64,000 nt of DNA from Nitrobacter winogradskyi Nb-255 (GTDB taxonomy: Bacteria > Pseudomonadota > Alphaproteobacteria > Rhizobiales > Xanthobacteraceae), in NCBI RefSeq assembly GCF_000012725.1, contig NC_007406.1, positions 2,570,001 to 2,634,000 on the forward strand, read 5' to 3'. Made by a program: the position numbers and the translations under genes. The notes below the pieces were generated by a model that saw nothing but the letters and a program-made list of their open reading frames with translations, ran no database searches and was not told the DNA's origin. Shown here piece by piece: positions 26,128 through 37,103 of this stretch (position 1 is the first letter of the stretch; each line of letters begins with the position of its first letter).

Positions 26128-27583
26128 AATACCGGTAATGATCGCTCTTGAACGGACCCTCGACCTTGACGCCGATGTAGTCCGCCTGGTCCTTGCGCAG
26201 TTCGGTCAGCGTGACGCCGATCTTGTTGAGATGCAGCCGCGCCACCTTCTCGTCCAGCGACTTCGGGAGCACGTAGACCTCTTTTTTGTACCGGCCATCC
26301 TTGTTATTGGCGAACAGTTCGATCTGCGCCAGCGTCTGGTTGGTGAACGACGCCGACATCACGAACGACGGATGCCCCATGGCGTTGCCGAGATTCACCA
26401 GACGGCCCTCCGACAACAGGATCATGCGCTTGCCGTCCGGGAAGGTGATCTCGTCGACCTGCGGCTTGATGTTGTCCCACTTCAGGTTTTTCAACGCGCC
26501 GACCTGGATCTCGTTGTCGAAGTGGCCGATGTTGCAGACGATGGCGCGATCCTTCATCGCGCGCATGTGCTCGATGGTGATGATGTCCTTGTTGCCGGTG
26601 GCGGTGACAAAGATATCGGCGCGGGGCGCGGCATCCTCCATGGTCACGACCTCATAGCCTTCCATCGCCGCCTGCAGCGCGCAGATCGGATCGATCTCGG
26701 AGACCATGACGCGGCACCCGGCCTGACGCAGCGAGGCGGCCGAGCCCTTGCCGACGTCGCCGAAGCCGGCGACCATCGCAACCTTGCCGCTCATCATCAC
26801 GTCGGTGCCGCGGCGAATGCCGTCGACCAGCGATTCGCGGCAGCCGTAGAGGTTGTCGAACTTGGATTTGGTGACGCTGTCGTTGACATTGATCGCGGGC
26901 CACAGCAGCGTGCCGTTCTTCTGCATCTCGTAAAGGCGATGCACGCCGGTGGTGGTCTCCTCCGAGACGCCCTGGATGGACTTGGCCACCTCACCGAACC
27001 AGCCCTTCGGTTTTTCCTTCAGCAGGCGCTTGATCAGCGCGAACAGCACCTCCTCCTCTTCCGCGCCCGGCTTGTCGAGGAACGCGGTGTCGCCCTTCTC
27101 CGCGCGCACGCCGAGGTGGATCAGGAGCGTCGCGTCGCCGCCGTCATCAAGGATCATGTTGGGATGCAGGCTTTCACCACTTTTTGCACCATGCCAGTCG
27201 AACAGCTTCGCGGTGTAGTCCCAGTAGTCCTTCAGCGTCTCGCCCTTCACCGCGAACACCGGAATGCCGGCGGCGGCGATCGCGGCGGCGGCGTGATCCT
27301 GGGTCGAATAGATGTTGCAGGAGACCCAGCGGATATCGGCGCCCAGCGCTTGCAGGGTTTCGATCAGCACGGCGGTCTGGATCGTCATGTGCAGCGAGCC
27401 GGCAATGCGCGCGCCCTTCAAGGGCTGCTTGGGGCCGTACTCCTCGCGCGTCGCCATCAGGCCGGGCATTTCGGTCTCGGCGAGGGAGATTTCCTTGCGG
27501 CCGAAATCGGCAAGGCCGATGTCCGCGACGATATAGTCGGTAAAATCTGCGGTCTGCTTGGTGGCAGCGGCTGCGGTGGTCAT
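26126..27583 (-). CDS. ahcY: S-adenosylhomocysteine hydrolase
   Basis: Splits SAH to homocysteine and adenosine, relieving product inhibition of methyltransferases. 485 residues. NAD site [12 protein letters not shown], substrate motifs [14 protein letters not shown] and [18 protein letters not shown], and the conserved C-terminus [10 protein letters not shown]. It contains the ~40-residue insert ([20 protein letters not shown]) typical of bacterial SAHH. I prefer ATG 27583 ([10 protein letters not shown]), with AAGGA 10 nt upstream; the ATG at 27592 is too close to that site. metK lies 203 nt upstream on the same strand. Confidence 0.97.
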   Translation of the reverse strand: MTTAAAATKQTADFTDYIVADIGLADFGRKEISLAETEMPGLMATREEYGPKQPLKGARIAGSLHMTIQTAVLIETLQALGADIRWVSCNIYSTQDHAAAAIAAAGIPVFAVKGETLKDYWDYTAKLFDWHGAKSGESLHPNMILDDGGDATLLIHLGVRAEKGDTAFLDKPGAEEEEVLFALIKRLLKEKPKGWFGEVAKSIQGVSEETTTGVHRLYEMQKNGTLLWPAINVNDSVTKSKFDNLYGCRESLVDGIRRGTDVMMSGKVAMVAGFGDVGKGSAASLRQAGCRVMVSEIDPICALQAAMEGYEVVTMEDAAPRADIFVTATGNKDIITIEHMRAMKDRAIVCNIGHFDNEIQVGALKNLKWDNIKPQVDEITFPDGKRMILLSEGRLVNLGNAMGHPSFVMSASFTNQTLAQIELFANNKDGRYKKEVYVLPKSLDEKVARLHLNKIGVTLTELRKDQADYIGVKVEGPFKSDHYRY

Positions 27584-27603
27584 GGGGATCATGTCCTTAG
27601 GTT

Positions 27604-27780
27604 TGCGATACTCCCTCTCCCCGCAGGGAGAGGGTTGGGGTGAGGGGCAAGGCTGTCAAGCCGCGCTCACTGCATTTTCGTTTACTCAACGCCCCCCCTC
27701 ACCCGACCGCACCGCGGTCGACCTCTCCCCGCAAGCGGGGCGAGGTGAAGAAAGAGGCTTGTCTCCCGCAAGGAGAGAAG
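27604..27780. repeat. CCTCTCCCC-type palindromic repeat between metK and ahcY
   Basis: CCCTCTCCCCGCAGGGAGAGGG and CCTCTCCCCGCAAGCGGGGCGAGG hairpins with TTGGGGTGAGGGG..CCCCCTCACCC between them. This is a different repeat family from the GAGCATGAT/CGCTTCTGAT ones. It fills the space where an ahcY leader would be; I see no riboswitch there. Confidence 0.75.
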
Positions 27781-27786
27781 GAAATA

Positions 27787-28983
<1,197 letters not shown>

Positions 28984-29020
28984 CAATCGACCTTTCGTCC
29001 GCCAGAGGTGGCGGTCCTTT
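28984..29020 (-). promoter_or_regulatory. Possible structured leader over the metK ribosome site
   Basis: On minus the 37 nt before the metK ATG contain CCGCCA-CCTC-TGGCGG (a perfect 6-bp hairpin with 4-nt loop), then ACGAAAGGTCGATTG and ATG. AAAGG is the ribosome site. The hairpin loop CCT can pair with AGG, or the upstream GACC with GGTC, so either a small pseudoknot or a nested helix could hide the site. This resembles in size and placement the SAM/SAH leaders of other alphaproteobacterial metK genes, but it does not match their consensus as I know it. Confidence 0.35.
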
Positions 29021-29039
29021 CATGGTGTTGCCTGAAATG

Positions 29040-30392
29040 TCAGTCCCGGCGACGCGAGATGACGTAGGATTCGTCGTAGAACCAGAGACCGTTATGCCTG
29101 CGCAGAACCTCCCTGGTGGCGTCGAGATAGCGGCCGCTTTGGGTCATTTCCGTCAACCGGTCATCTTCGACTTGGGCGACGTAAACCGCCGCATTCCACG
29201 CCGCGAACAGTGTCGAAGTCCCGATCGCCCCGGTGACTTCATTGGGCAGCGCTTCCATATCATAGCGAAAAATCGAACGATGGTCAGCATATGCGTTGAA
29301 ATTGAGGCCCCTCCCCACCGAACCAAGCTCGTATTTCACAGCGCGCAATAACTCATGACGGCTCACGGCGAAAGGGTTTTCTCCCGGCCAGACGGCCTGG
29401 ACGATCTCCAGTCCCGGATCCTGTCCGTGAGAATGTATTCCTATCAAACGCCCGCCGGGCCGCAAACTTCGCGCCAGCGGGGCGATTATTCTCCGGGCCT
29501 TGAAATTCAGGGAAGCCCGGGCCCGGTAAGGCTGCGAGGCGATCACCAGATCAAAGCTGGCCTCGACCCGTCCGGCCCGTGGAATCGTGGAATCGAGCAG
29601 GAACTGGTGGTCCTCGCGGTAAATGACCAGCACCACCGGGCGCTCATAAACCGGCATCCCCGTGACCGGGCTGACGCTCGCCCTCCAGTTCTCTTCCAGA
29701 AACGGCCACAGGTCGCGAATCTGGACCTCGAACTCGCCGGAGGACGCCCCCCGCAGCGGCACCTCGCGCCACACCATCCTGGCCGCGGCCTGGGACGATC
29801 GCGGCGTCAGCCAGGGCGCCTCCGCGTAGTTCATATTCGTCAGCACAATAACCGTCGACGGATGCTCGAACAGGCGGTCCGGCAGCTTGTCCAGCGTCAG
29901 CTTGATGTCTTCGAGGCTGAGCTCCTTGCCCGCGATGTAGAACGGCATGTGGGGAAACCGCCCGTGCATGGAGCGCATCACCCGCGCCAGCACGGTGCCG
30001 TCGCCGACCCCCGCATCAAAAACCCGCAGCGCCGGCGGACGCGGATAGATGCTGCCGAACTCCAGCGCGACCCGATCGGCGATGACCCGCTTCTCGCTGC
30101 AGGTATGAACGAAAAGCAGATACTTTTGCCGGTTCTCGAAGAAGCGGAAGTTGGCGCGGGGATCACGCCGCTCGATCGGCTCCGGCTTGCGGACCGCCAC
30201 CGCGCCATCCGGCGAACCGGAGACGATATAGGCCTCGATCCGGTTCAGCGTGTCGATGGTGATGCGCTTGCCCTCACGCAAACGCTGCACGAGCTTGCCG
30301 TCATTGACGGCGCGCCGGCCAAAGGTCGATTCGGCCATGCCGACCCGGCGGCAATAGTCGGAAATCTGGCTCAGCAGTTCTTCGTTTGTCAT
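29040..30392 (-). CDS. HTH-methyltransferase-like protein of the methyl-cycle cluster
   Basis: 450 residues. N-terminal ~50 form a helix-turn-helix (GMAESTFGRRAVNDGKLVQRLREG, TIDTLNRIEAYI). The rest resembles a class I SAM-dependent methyltransferase: motif I in ALRVFDAGVGDGTVLARVM (~126-145), a later core strand at SFDLVIASQPYRA and LARSLRPGGRLIGIHSHG. Charged C-terminus. Function unknown, but the order (this gene, metK, ahcY) on one strand with 56 nt to metK suggests use or sensing of SAM. It could be a methyltransferase with its own DNA-binding domain or a SAM-responsive regulator. Confidence 0.72.
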   Translation of the reverse strand: MTNEELLSQISDYCRRVGMAESTFGRRAVNDGKLVQRLREGKRITIDTLNRIEAYIVSGSPDGAVAVRKPEPIERRDPRANFRFFENRQKYLLFVHTCSEKRVIADRVALEFGSIYPRPPALRVFDAGVGDGTVLARVMRSMHGRFPHMPFYIAGKELSLEDIKLTLDKLPDRLFEHPSTVIVLTNMNYAEAPWLTPRSSQAAARMVWREVPLRGASSGEFEVQIRDLWPFLEENWRASVSPVTGMPVYERPVVLVIYREDHQFLLDSTIPRAGRVEASFDLVIASQPYRARASLNFKARRIIAPLARSLRPGGRLIGIHSHGQDPGLEIVQAVWPGENPFAVSRHELLRAVKYELGSVGRGLNFNAYADHRSIFRYDMEALPNEVTGAIGTSTLFAAWNAAVYVAQVEDDRLTEMTQSGRYLDATREVLRRHNGLWFYDESYVISRRRD

Positions 30393-30504
30393 CGTCGCGT
30401 GTATGGGCCAGATTAATGGGCAACATGTTATGTAAACTGCTTCCTATCACCATCTGCCCACAATTGAAACCCTGCGAAATGCAGCCCCAACGATAAGCTC
30501 GGGC

Positions 30505-30690
30505 TTGTTTGACGCGTTTCCTTCATGTGAACCGGATAGACAATGCTTCAGGACAGCGGATGCCTCGTCAGGCTGATGGCTGTCTGCTGAAATCTGATCC
30601 AACTGCGTTGAACCAGACTCCGGTCCTACCTTTTTGATTGAGCATGATCTTATCCGAAAACCGGTTTCCACTTTTCGGGATCATGCTCTA
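30505..30690. repeat. Dispersed repeats upstream of ugd
   Basis: Two elements: a degenerate TTTGACGCGTTTCCTTCATGTGAACCGG (30508-30536), and a clean palindrome GAGCATGATCTTATCCGAAAACCGG..CACTTTTCGGGATCATGCTC (30640-30689). They fill most of the 345-nt gap 30393-30737; nothing else was recognised there apart from presumed promoters. Confidence 0.75.
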
Positions 30691-30737
30691 ATAGGCGGGT
30701 AGCCATCTCTTCGGCCCTCCTGCGACAGGTTTGAACG

Positions 30738-32048
30738 ATGCGCATCGCCATGATTGGCACGGGCTATGTCGGCCTCGTGTCAGGAGCCTGTTTTGCCGAT
30801 TTCGGACATCAGGTGACCTGCGTTGATAAAGACGCGGCCAAGATCGCCGCGCTTTGCCGCGGCGAAATCCCGATCTTCGAGCCCGGCCTCGACGCGCTGG
30901 TGGCCACCAACGTCAAGGCTTCGCGGCTCGATTTCACCACCGATCTCGCCGGCCCGGTGGCGGAGGCCGAGGCGGTGTTCATCGCCGTCGGCACCCCCTC
31001 GCGCCGGGGCGACGGCCATGCCGACCTCAGCTACGTCTATGCCGCGGCGCGCGAGATCGCGGCGGCGATCGGTGATTTCACGGTCGTTGTCACAAAATCG
31101 ACGGTGCCGGTCGGCACCGGCGACGAAGTGGAGCGGCTGATCGGTGAAACCAACCCGTCGGCGAACGTCGTGGTGGCGTCCAACCCGGAATTCCTGCGCG
31201 AAGGCGCAGCGATCCGCGATTTCAAATTCCCCGATCGGATTGTGATCGGAACGTCCGACGAGCGCGGGCGCAAGGTGCTCGGCGACATCTACCGGCCGCT
31301 GTCGCTCAATCAGGCCCCGCTGATGTTCACCGAGCGCCGCACCGCCGAGCTGATCAAATACGCGGCCAATGCCTTTCTCGCGACCAAGATCACCTTCATC
31401 AACGAAATCGCGGACCTGTCCGAAAAGGTCGGCGCGGATATCCAGGAAGTCGCGCGCGGCATCGGCCTCGACAATCGCATCGGAACCAAGTTCCTGCACG
31501 CCGGCCCGGGCTATGGCGGCTCCTGCTTTCCAAAGGACACGCGCGCACTCGTCAAGATCGCGGAAGATCACGACGCCCAGCTTCGCATCGTGGAATCGGT
31601 CGTCACCGTCAACGACAACCGCAAGCGCGCGATGGCGCGCAAGGTGGCGCACGCGCTCGGCGACAATCTCCGCAACAAGACCATCGCGGTGCTGGGACTG
31701 GCGTTCAAGCCGGATACCGACGACATGCGCGAGGCGCCGTCAATCCCTCTGATCACGGGCCTCTGCGACATGGGGGCGAAAGTCCGCGCCTTCGACCCCG
31801 CCAGCATGAAGGAGGCGCTGCGCGAACTCCCTGACATCGACTATTGCGATGACGCCTATTCCTGCGCGGAAGGCGCGGACGCGCTGGTGATCGTGACGGA
31901 ATGGGTCCAGTTCCGCGCGCTTGATCTGCCGCGCCTGAAACGCATCATGAACCAGCCGATCGTGGTCGATCTGCGCAACGTTTACCGCCCGGCCGAGTTG
32001 GAGGAGCTTGGCTTTACCTACACCGGCATCGGCCGGAGCCAGGCATAG
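30738..32048 (+). CDS. ugd: UDP-glucose 6-dehydrogenase
   Basis: Oxidises UDP-glucose to UDP-glucuronate (two NAD), a precursor for surface polysaccharides. 436 residues. Rossmann motif MIGTGYVGLVSGACFADFG, catalytic cysteine in GYGGSCFPKDTRAL, NAD-binding C-terminal domain with LGLAFKPDTDDMREAPSI. ATG at 30738 directly begins the Rossmann strand. First gene of the polysaccharide-related half of the window. Confidence 0.95.
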   Translation: MRIAMIGTGYVGLVSGACFADFGHQVTCVDKDAAKIAALCRGEIPIFEPGLDALVATNVKASRLDFTTDLAGPVAEAEAVFIAVGTPSRRGDGHADLSYVYAAAREIAAAIGDFTVVVTKSTVPVGTGDEVERLIGETNPSANVVVASNPEFLREGAAIRDFKFPDRIVIGTSDERGRKVLGDIYRPLSLNQAPLMFTERRTAELIKYAANAFLATKITFINEIADLSEKVGADIQEVARGIGLDNRIGTKFLHAGPGYGGSCFPKDTRALVKIAEDHDAQLRIVESVVTVNDNRKRAMARKVAHALGDNLRNKTIAVLGLAFKPDTDDMREAPSIPLITGLCDMGAKVRAFDPASMKEALRELPDIDYCDDAYSCAEGADALVIVTEWVQFRALDLPRLKRIMNQPIVVDLRNVYRPAELEELGFTYTGIGRSQA

Positions 32049-32117
32049 GTCGTTATTTCAACAAACGCGACGACCATCTGCCTCGCAATTTCCACATCGC
32101 GATCGTAATCACTCTCC

Positions 32118-32399
32118 ATGACCTCCCGCTGGCGCCAACTCCCGCTCCTGCTTTGCCTTGTGCCGGTCGCGTGCACCCTGGCGGGGTGCGGCAGCATCAA
32201 TTCGCATTTGTCGGCCGGGATGGGTGATATGATTCCGCACTGGGCCGGCGGACTTCCCGCGGACGCGCCTCCGCGGCCCGGCACCGCGAAATATGATGAG
32301 GTCATGAAACAACGCGAACGCGCGCGCCTGGAGCCGAAGCCGAACGAACCCGGCGCCGCCCAATCAGCGGACGGTCAGGAGCCAGCCCCGGCCAACTGA
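32118..32399 (+). CDS. Small predicted lipoprotein
   Basis: 93 residues. Signal peptide LPLLLCLVPVACTLAGC with a lipobox LAGC (Cys ~24). The mature part is short and Pro/Ala/Glu-rich (HWAGGLPADAPPRPGTAKYDEVMKQRERARLEPKPNEPG). Family not recognised; similar short lipoproteins with the PPRPGTAKYDE stretch are common in Bradyrhizobium relatives. Convergent with purU, 22 nt away. Confidence 0.72.
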   Translation: MTSRWRQLPLLLCLVPVACTLAGCGSINSHLSAGMGDMIPHWAGGLPADAPPRPGTAKYDEVMKQRERARLEPKPNEPGAAQSADGQEPAPAN

Positions 32400-32421
32400 A
32401 GCTCTGCGGCCGGTTAATAAT

Positions 32422-33279
32422 TCAATCCATGAACACCACGGTTTTGCGGCCGTTCAGAATCACGCGGTCGTCCAGGTGATGCCGGATGGCGCGCGCCAGC
32501 ACCCGCCGCTCGATATCGCGCCCCTTGCGGACCAGCGCTTCGGGCGTATCGCGATGGCTGATGCGCTCGACGTCCTGATCGATGATCGGCCCCTCGTCGA
32601 GATCGCTGGTGACATAGTGCGCGGTCGCGCCGATCAGCTTGACGCCGCGCTCATGGGCCTGGTGATAGGCTTTCGCGCCCTTGAAGCCGGGCAGAAATGA
32701 ATGATGGATGTTGATGCATCGGCCGGAGAGCCTTGCGCTCATGTCGTTCGACAGGATCTGCATGTAGCGCGCCAGCACCACCAGATCGGTGCCGGTTTCC
32801 TCCACCAGCTTCAGGACTTGGGCTTCCTGCGACGCCTTGCTTGTCACCGGAAAATAGTGAAACGGGATTTCGCCGAAATCGAGATGCGCGTAGGTCTCGC
32901 GGGGATGGTTGGAAACGATGGCGGTCGGGATCATCTTCAATTCCCCCGTGCGCCAGCGATACAGAATATCGACCAGGCAATGATCCGACTTCGACACCAG
33001 CAGCATGACCTTCCGCTGTGCGGCGCGATCGCGCATATGCCAGGTCATGCGGAAGCGCTCGGCGATCGCATCGAACCCGGTTTGCAGCGCCGGAAGCCGC
33101 ACGGCGAGATCGGCGGCATTGAACACCACGCGCATGAAAAAACGGCCTGTCTCGGCATCGTCGAACTGCTGGGCGTCGATGATGTTCTGGCCGTTATGGG
33201 CCAGGAACGTCGATACCGCCGATACAATTCCGGGCCGGTCGGGACAGGAGAGCGTCAGGACATACTGATGGTGGGACAT
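32422..33279 (-). CDS. purU: Formyltetrahydrofolate deformylase
   Basis: Hydrolyses 10-formyl-THF to formate and THF, balancing one-carbon pools. 285 residues. N-terminal ACT domain ([25 protein letters not shown]), then the formyltransferase fold with [18 protein letters not shown], the catalytic Asn/His/Asp region in [21 protein letters not shown], and [20 protein letters not shown]. Normal length. No link with the surrounding glycan genes. Confidence 0.95.
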   Translation of the reverse strand: MSHHQYVLTLSCPDRPGIVSAVSTFLAHNGQNIIDAQQFDDAETGRFFMRVVFNAADLAVRLPALQTGFDAIAERFRMTWHMRDRAAQRKVMLLVSKSDHCLVDILYRWRTGELKMIPTAIVSNHPRETYAHLDFGEIPFHYFPVTSKASQEAQVLKLVEETGTDLVVLARYMQILSNDMSARLSGRCINIHHSFLPGFKGAKAYHQAHERGVKLIGATAHYVTSDLDEGPIIDQDVERISHRDTPEALVRKGRDIERRVLARAIRHHLDDRVILNGRKTVVFMD

Positions 33280-33447
33280 GGGGAGGAACGGCGGTTAGAC
33301 CGGACGATCTGGGCGGTTCACTCCGCTCTATCATCCCGGCCGGCGCTGCGCCATGGCCCTTATTCCCAAAGATCGACGGAAAGAGGATTCAGTTTCGCGA
33401 TTATGGACCGGAACAATCCACCAAGGTATATGCTGCCTCGCGAGCCA

Positions 33448-33520
33448 GGGCATAAGCCCGACCCGGAGGCCGCGCCAGCGCAAAGCGGAAACCGGTTTTC
33501 GGATAAGATCATGCCCGATC
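33448..33520. repeat. Dispersed repeat, half-copy
   Basis: CGCCAGCGCAAAGCGGAAACCGGTTTTCGGATAAGATCATGC is the inverse of the 30640 palindrome's half. Within the 371-nt gene-free stretch 33280-33650. Confidence 0.6.
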
Positions 33521-33536
33521 TAAAGAGCTAACGCTG

Positions 33537-33612
33537 GAGCGGGTAAGGAAGAATGCGGTGCGGTTTTCCGTCGGCATCCCGCTCTGAAGTATTGGAAAAT
33601 CGATCATCTTTC
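33537..33612. repeat. GAGCGGG-type repeat, copy upstream of the WecA-like gene
   Basis: GAGCGGGTAAGGAAGAATGCGGTGCGGTTTTCCGTCGGCATCCCGCTCT..TATTGGAAAATCGATCA. A second copy in the same orientation lies at 34643-34725, so the WecA-like gene sits between two direct repeats. Confidence 0.75.
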
Positions 33613-33650
33613 CCTATCGCGGATCGATCGATCCGGGTCGTGATTGAATC

Positions 33651-34652
33651 GTGACTACTATTGGAATCCCATTGTCGCTCCTGGCCATCATTACCGCGGC
33701 GGCTCTTTCGTTCGCCCTCACCTGGCTCCTCATGCCCCTGCTGCAACGCTACGCGCTCGCAAGGCCGAACGCGCGATCGTCGCACAAGATCCCGACGCCG
33801 CAGGGTGCTGGAATCGCGGTCATCGTCGCAACGCTCGCCACGGCGGTCGTGTTTGCCTTTACAATAGATGCGAAGATTTCCGTCTATGCGCTGGCCGCGA
33901 CCGTTTTCATCGCCGTCGTCGGCGCCGCGGATGACATCAAATCGCTCCCGGTCCTGACACGCCTGCTTGCCCAGACAATCGCGGTCGGAGCAATCCTTTC
34001 GACAGCGTCAGGCCACCTCCGGCTTTTCCCGGTTTGCCCTCTCTGGATCGAGCAAGGCATGCTGCTGCTGGCCGGGATCTGGTTTGTCAACCTCGTCAAT
34101 TTCATGGACGGGCTGGACTGGATGACCGTGGCCGAGGCCGTGCCCATTGCGGGAGCCATCATCGCACTTGGGTATCTGGGCCATATCCCTCCGACAACCG
34201 CCTTGGTCGCCGGCGCTCTCGGCGGAGCCCTGCTCGGATTCGCGCCGTTCAACAGGCCGCTTGCCAAGGTTTTTCTCGGGGATGTCGGCAGCTTGCCTAT
34301 CGGCCTTCTGCTGGGCTGGTGTCTGCTTGAACTTGCATATCAGGGACATCTCGCCGCCGCGCTATTGTTGCCTTTCTACTATCTCGCGGACGCCACCATC
34401 ACGATGCTGCGCCGCCTCGTCAGTGGCGACAAAATCTGGACCGCTCATCGCTGCCATTTTTACCAACGCGCGGCGGACAACGGAACTCCGGTCATTCAGA
34501 TCGTTGGTTGGGTTTTTGCCGTTAATGTTCTGCTGGCCGCCATGGCGATCGTATCGGTGGCGATCCCCTCTCCCGCCGTCACCGCATTGGCTATGGCTGG
34601 CGGCGCGACGATCGTCGCAGTGATGCTTTTCAGATTTTCCAGAGCGGGATGA
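33651..34652 (+). CDS. Polyprenyl-phosphate glycosyl-1-phosphate transferase (WecA/WbpL-like)
   Basis: Starts a lipid-linked glycan by moving a sugar-1-phosphate to undecaprenyl phosphate. 333 residues, about ten membrane helices. Family motifs: SSHKIPTPQGAG, VVGAADDIKSLP (Asp pair), VNFMDGLDWM (Mg site), FLGDVGSLPIGLL, and the cytosolic HRCHFYQRA near the C-terminus. It begins at GTG 33651. Likely the initiating enzyme for the O-chain made by this region; the WbpL-type fits the SDR epimerase at 38300. Confidence 0.9.
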   Translation: MTTIGIPLSLLAIITAAALSFALTWLLMPLLQRYALARPNARSSHKIPTPQGAGIAVIVATLATAVVFAFTIDAKISVYALAATVFIAVVGAADDIKSLPVLTRLLAQTIAVGAILSTASGHLRLFPVCPLWIEQGMLLLAGIWFVNLVNFMDGLDWMTVAEAVPIAGAIIALGYLGHIPPTTALVAGALGGALLGFAPFNRPLAKVFLGDVGSLPIGLLLGWCLLELAYQGHLAAALLLPFYYLADATITMLRRLVSGDKIWTAHRCHFYQRAADNGTPVIQIVGWVFAVNVLLAAMAIVSVAIPSPAVTALAMAGGATIVAVMLFRFSRAG

Positions 34653-34725
34653 GGAAAAGTGCGCAGCGGTTTCCCGCCCGCGTCCCGCCTCTCAAACTAC
34701 TGGAATCGACCAGGTATTCTTGGAT
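34643..34725. repeat. GAGCGGG-type repeat, copy downstream of the WecA-like gene
   Basis: GAGCGGGATGAGGAAAAGTGCGCAGCGGTTTCCCGCCCGCGTCCCGCCTCT..TACTGGAATCGACCAGG. Same family and orientation as 33537-33612; overlaps the last codons of the gene. Confidence 0.75.
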
Positions 34726-34833
34726 CGATTCGTCCCCAAAAAATCGTGGTCGAGGCAGCACCCGCGCAAGGCGTAAGCAATGTTCGGCATCTACGATGGG
34801 GTCCGTCGCCCTCGCCAATAACCAGAACAGGCT

Positions 34834-35784
34834 TCAGGCAGCGGCCCGCGAACGAAGGAACGCCTCATAAGCGAGCTTGATACCCTCCGGGAGCGGTACT
34901 TTTGCGCGCCATCCCAGCCTGGCGAGACGGCTGACATCAAGCAGCTTGCGCGGCGTGCCATCCGGCCGCGAGGTATCAAAGTTGATGCGTCCGCCATATC
35001 CGACCGTGGATGCGACAAGGTGCGCGAAATCCGCGATCGTGATATCCTCACCGGTTCCGATGTTGACCAACTCGCTGTCCGAGTACGTTTTCAGCAGATG
35101 GATGCAGGCGTCGGCGAGATCGTCGACGCAGAGAAACTCGCGGCGCGGCTTGCCGCTGCCCCACACCGTCACCTCCGAAGCACCGGCGACACGGGCCTCA
35201 TGAAAGCGGCGGATCAGTCCCGCCACCACATGGCTGTATTCCGGATGATAGTTGTCACCGGGACCATAAAGGTTGGTCGGCATCACATTGATAAAGTCGG
35301 AATCGTACTGGCGGCGGTAAGCTTCAACCATCTTGACCCCGGCAATCTTTGCGATCGCATAGGGCTCGTTGGTCGGCTCCAGCGGACCTGTCAGCAGCGA
35401 ATCCTCGCGAAGAGGCTGCTCGGCAAGCTTCGGATAGATGCACGAGGATCCAAGGAACAGAAGCTTCTGCACGCCGTGGACATGCGCCGCATGGATGACA
35501 TTCGCGGCAATGATGAGATTATCATAGATGAACTCGCCGCGCAGAGTGTCATTGGCGATGATGCCACCGACTTTCGCCGCCGCCAGAAATACCACCTGCG
35601 GGTGATGGCCGGCAAACCACTGGTTCACCGCAGCCTGATCGCGCAGATCGACCTCGCGTCGATCGACGGTCAGAAGGGTGACATGCTCCTGTGCAAGCCG
35701 GCGCACCAGCGCGCTTCCGACCATGCCGCGATGACCGGCGACGAAAACCGACTTGCCTGCAAGCTCAAACGGCGTTTTGACCAC
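34834..35784 (-). CDS. fcl: GDP-L-fucose synthase
   Basis: Epimerises and reduces GDP-4-keto-6-deoxymannose (the Gmd product) to GDP-L-fucose. 316 residues, the usual length, from GTG 35784: GGGAGG lies 6 nt upstream. Overlaps the gmd 3' end by 20 nt. NADP motif [16 protein letters not shown], catalytic SSCIYP and [10 protein letters not shown] (Ser-Tyr-Lys), and [22 protein letters not shown], all typical of WcaG/Fcl. The ORF is open upstream inside gmd, which is noise. Confidence 0.94.
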   Translation of the reverse strand: MVKTPFELAGKSVFVAGHRGMVGSALVRRLAQEHVTLLTVDRREVDLRDQAAVNQWFAGHHPQVVFLAAAKVGGIIANDTLRGEFIYDNLIIAANVIHAAHVHGVQKLLFLGSSCIYPKLAEQPLREDSLLTGPLEPTNEPYAIAKIAGVKMVEAYRRQYDSDFINVMPTNLYGPGDNYHPEYSHVVAGLIRRFHEARVAGASEVTVWGSGKPRREFLCVDDLADACIHLLKTYSDSELVNIGTGEDITIADFAHLVASTVGYGGRINFDTSRPDGTPRKLLDVSRLARLGWRAKVPLPEGIKLAYEAFLRSRAAA

Positions 35785-36850
35785 CGACAGCCTCCCGTTT
35801 CGCAATGGCAAGATCGGCCGCGACCATCTCCCGAACGAGGGTTGCAAAGCTTGTCTTCGGCCGCCACCCCAGGTTCTCGCGCGCCTTGGCTGCATCACCT
35901 ACCAGCAGATCGACTTCAGTCGGACGGAAATATTGCGGATCAATCCGGACCACGATCTGGCCGGACTTGATATCGACCCCGACTTCCTCGACCCCCTTGC
36001 CGCGCCATTCAATGCGGCGGCCAACCTCTTGAAAGGCGATCTCGACAAACTCCCGTACCGCGCGCGTCTCCCCGGTCGCGAGAACGAAGTCATCGGGCCC
36101 ATCGGCCTGAAGTATGAGGTGCATACCCTCGACATAGTCGCGGGCGTGGCCCCAATCACGCTTGGCGTCCAGGTTGCCGAGATAAAGGCACTGCTCCAGG
36201 CCGGCCTCAATGCGCGCAACGCTGCGCGTGACCTTTCGCGTAACGAAGGTCTCGCCGCGTATCGGACTCTCGTGGTTGAACAGAATGCCGTTGGAGGCAT
36301 ACATGCCATATGCCTCGCGGTAGTTGACCGTGATCCAATAGCCGTAGAGCTTGGCCACGGCATAGGGCGAGCGCGGATAGAACGGCGTCGTCTCCTTCTG
36401 GGGCACTTCCTGCACCAGGCCATAGAGTTCCGACGTCGACGCCTGATAGAATCGCGTTTCTTTCTCCATGCCGAGAATTCGAATGGCCTCGAGCAATCGC
36501 AGGACGCCGATGGCGTCGGCGTTCGCGGTATATTCCGGACTTTCGAAGCTCACCGCGACGTGGCTCTGGGCCGCGAGATTATAGATCTCGGTCGGCCGTA
36601 TTTGCTGCATCAGCCGGATCAGGTTCGTGGAGTCCGTCATGTCGCCGTAGTGCAACAGGAAGCGAACGTCGCCCTTGTGAGGATCTTCGTAAAGATGGTC
36701 GATACGCGCGGTATTGAACGATGACGATCGACGCTTGATGCCGTGTACGATGTAGCCGAGACCCAGGAGATATTCCGCGAGGTAGGCCCCATCCTGACCC
36801 GTTACTCCCGTGATCAATGCAACGCGCCGTGTCGCTCCGCCTGCTGACAT
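35765..36850 (-). CDS. gmd: GDP-mannose 4,6-dehydratase
   Basis: Converts GDP-mannose to GDP-4-keto-6-deoxymannose. 361 residues. [60 protein letters not shown] (catalytic Tyr/Lys), [17 protein letters not shown]: full set of Gmd signatures. Coupled with fcl downstream. Divergent from the glycosyltransferase at 37104; the 253-nt gap should hold promoters for both. Confidence 0.96.
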   Translation of the reverse strand: MSAGGATRRVALITGVTGQDGAYLAEYLLGLGYIVHGIKRRSSSFNTARIDHLYEDPHKGDVRFLLHYGDMTDSTNLIRLMQQIRPTEIYNLAAQSHVAVSFESPEYTANADAIGVLRLLEAIRILGMEKETRFYQASTSELYGLVQEVPQKETTPFYPRSPYAVAKLYGYWITVNYREAYGMYASNGILFNHESPIRGETFVTRKVTRSVARIEAGLEQCLYLGNLDAKRDWGHARDYVEGMHLILQADGPDDFVLATGETRAVREFVEIAFQEVGRRIEWRGKGVEEVGVDIKSGQIVVRIDPQYFRPTEVDLLVGDAAKARENLGWRPKTSFATLVREMVAADLAIAKREAVGGQNAV

Positions 36851-37103
36851 AACTACTCCGAGATCGAGCCAAGCCGCGCTGAAGAATGAACCAGGGATGC
36901 GCCGGCGACCGGCGGACAGGCTCTCGGCTTCTGGCCGGCAAACCGGCGCCTCATTATCATGACCTGTAGCCCCCTAGCAAACCGGTTGCGCGGCTGGCTG
37001 GTCTGAGTCGTCAGGCCCATCAGGAAGATCGTCTGCGTCCGGAGCCGCTATCGCAAAAAACGAGGCGTTGCGCGGGATACGCCTGTTAAGCGATAATGAC
37101 GCA

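Noticed and set aside
26138-27643. 501-codon plus-strand ORF opposite ahcY
   Set aside because: It is a high-GC antisense shadow; its translation is His/Arg/Asp-rich without any domain, whereas the minus strand encodes a full SAH hydrolase.
27584-27786. SAM-II or SAH riboswitch before ahcY
   Set aside because: The gap is filled by a CCTCTCCCC-type palindromic repeat and shows no riboswitch core.
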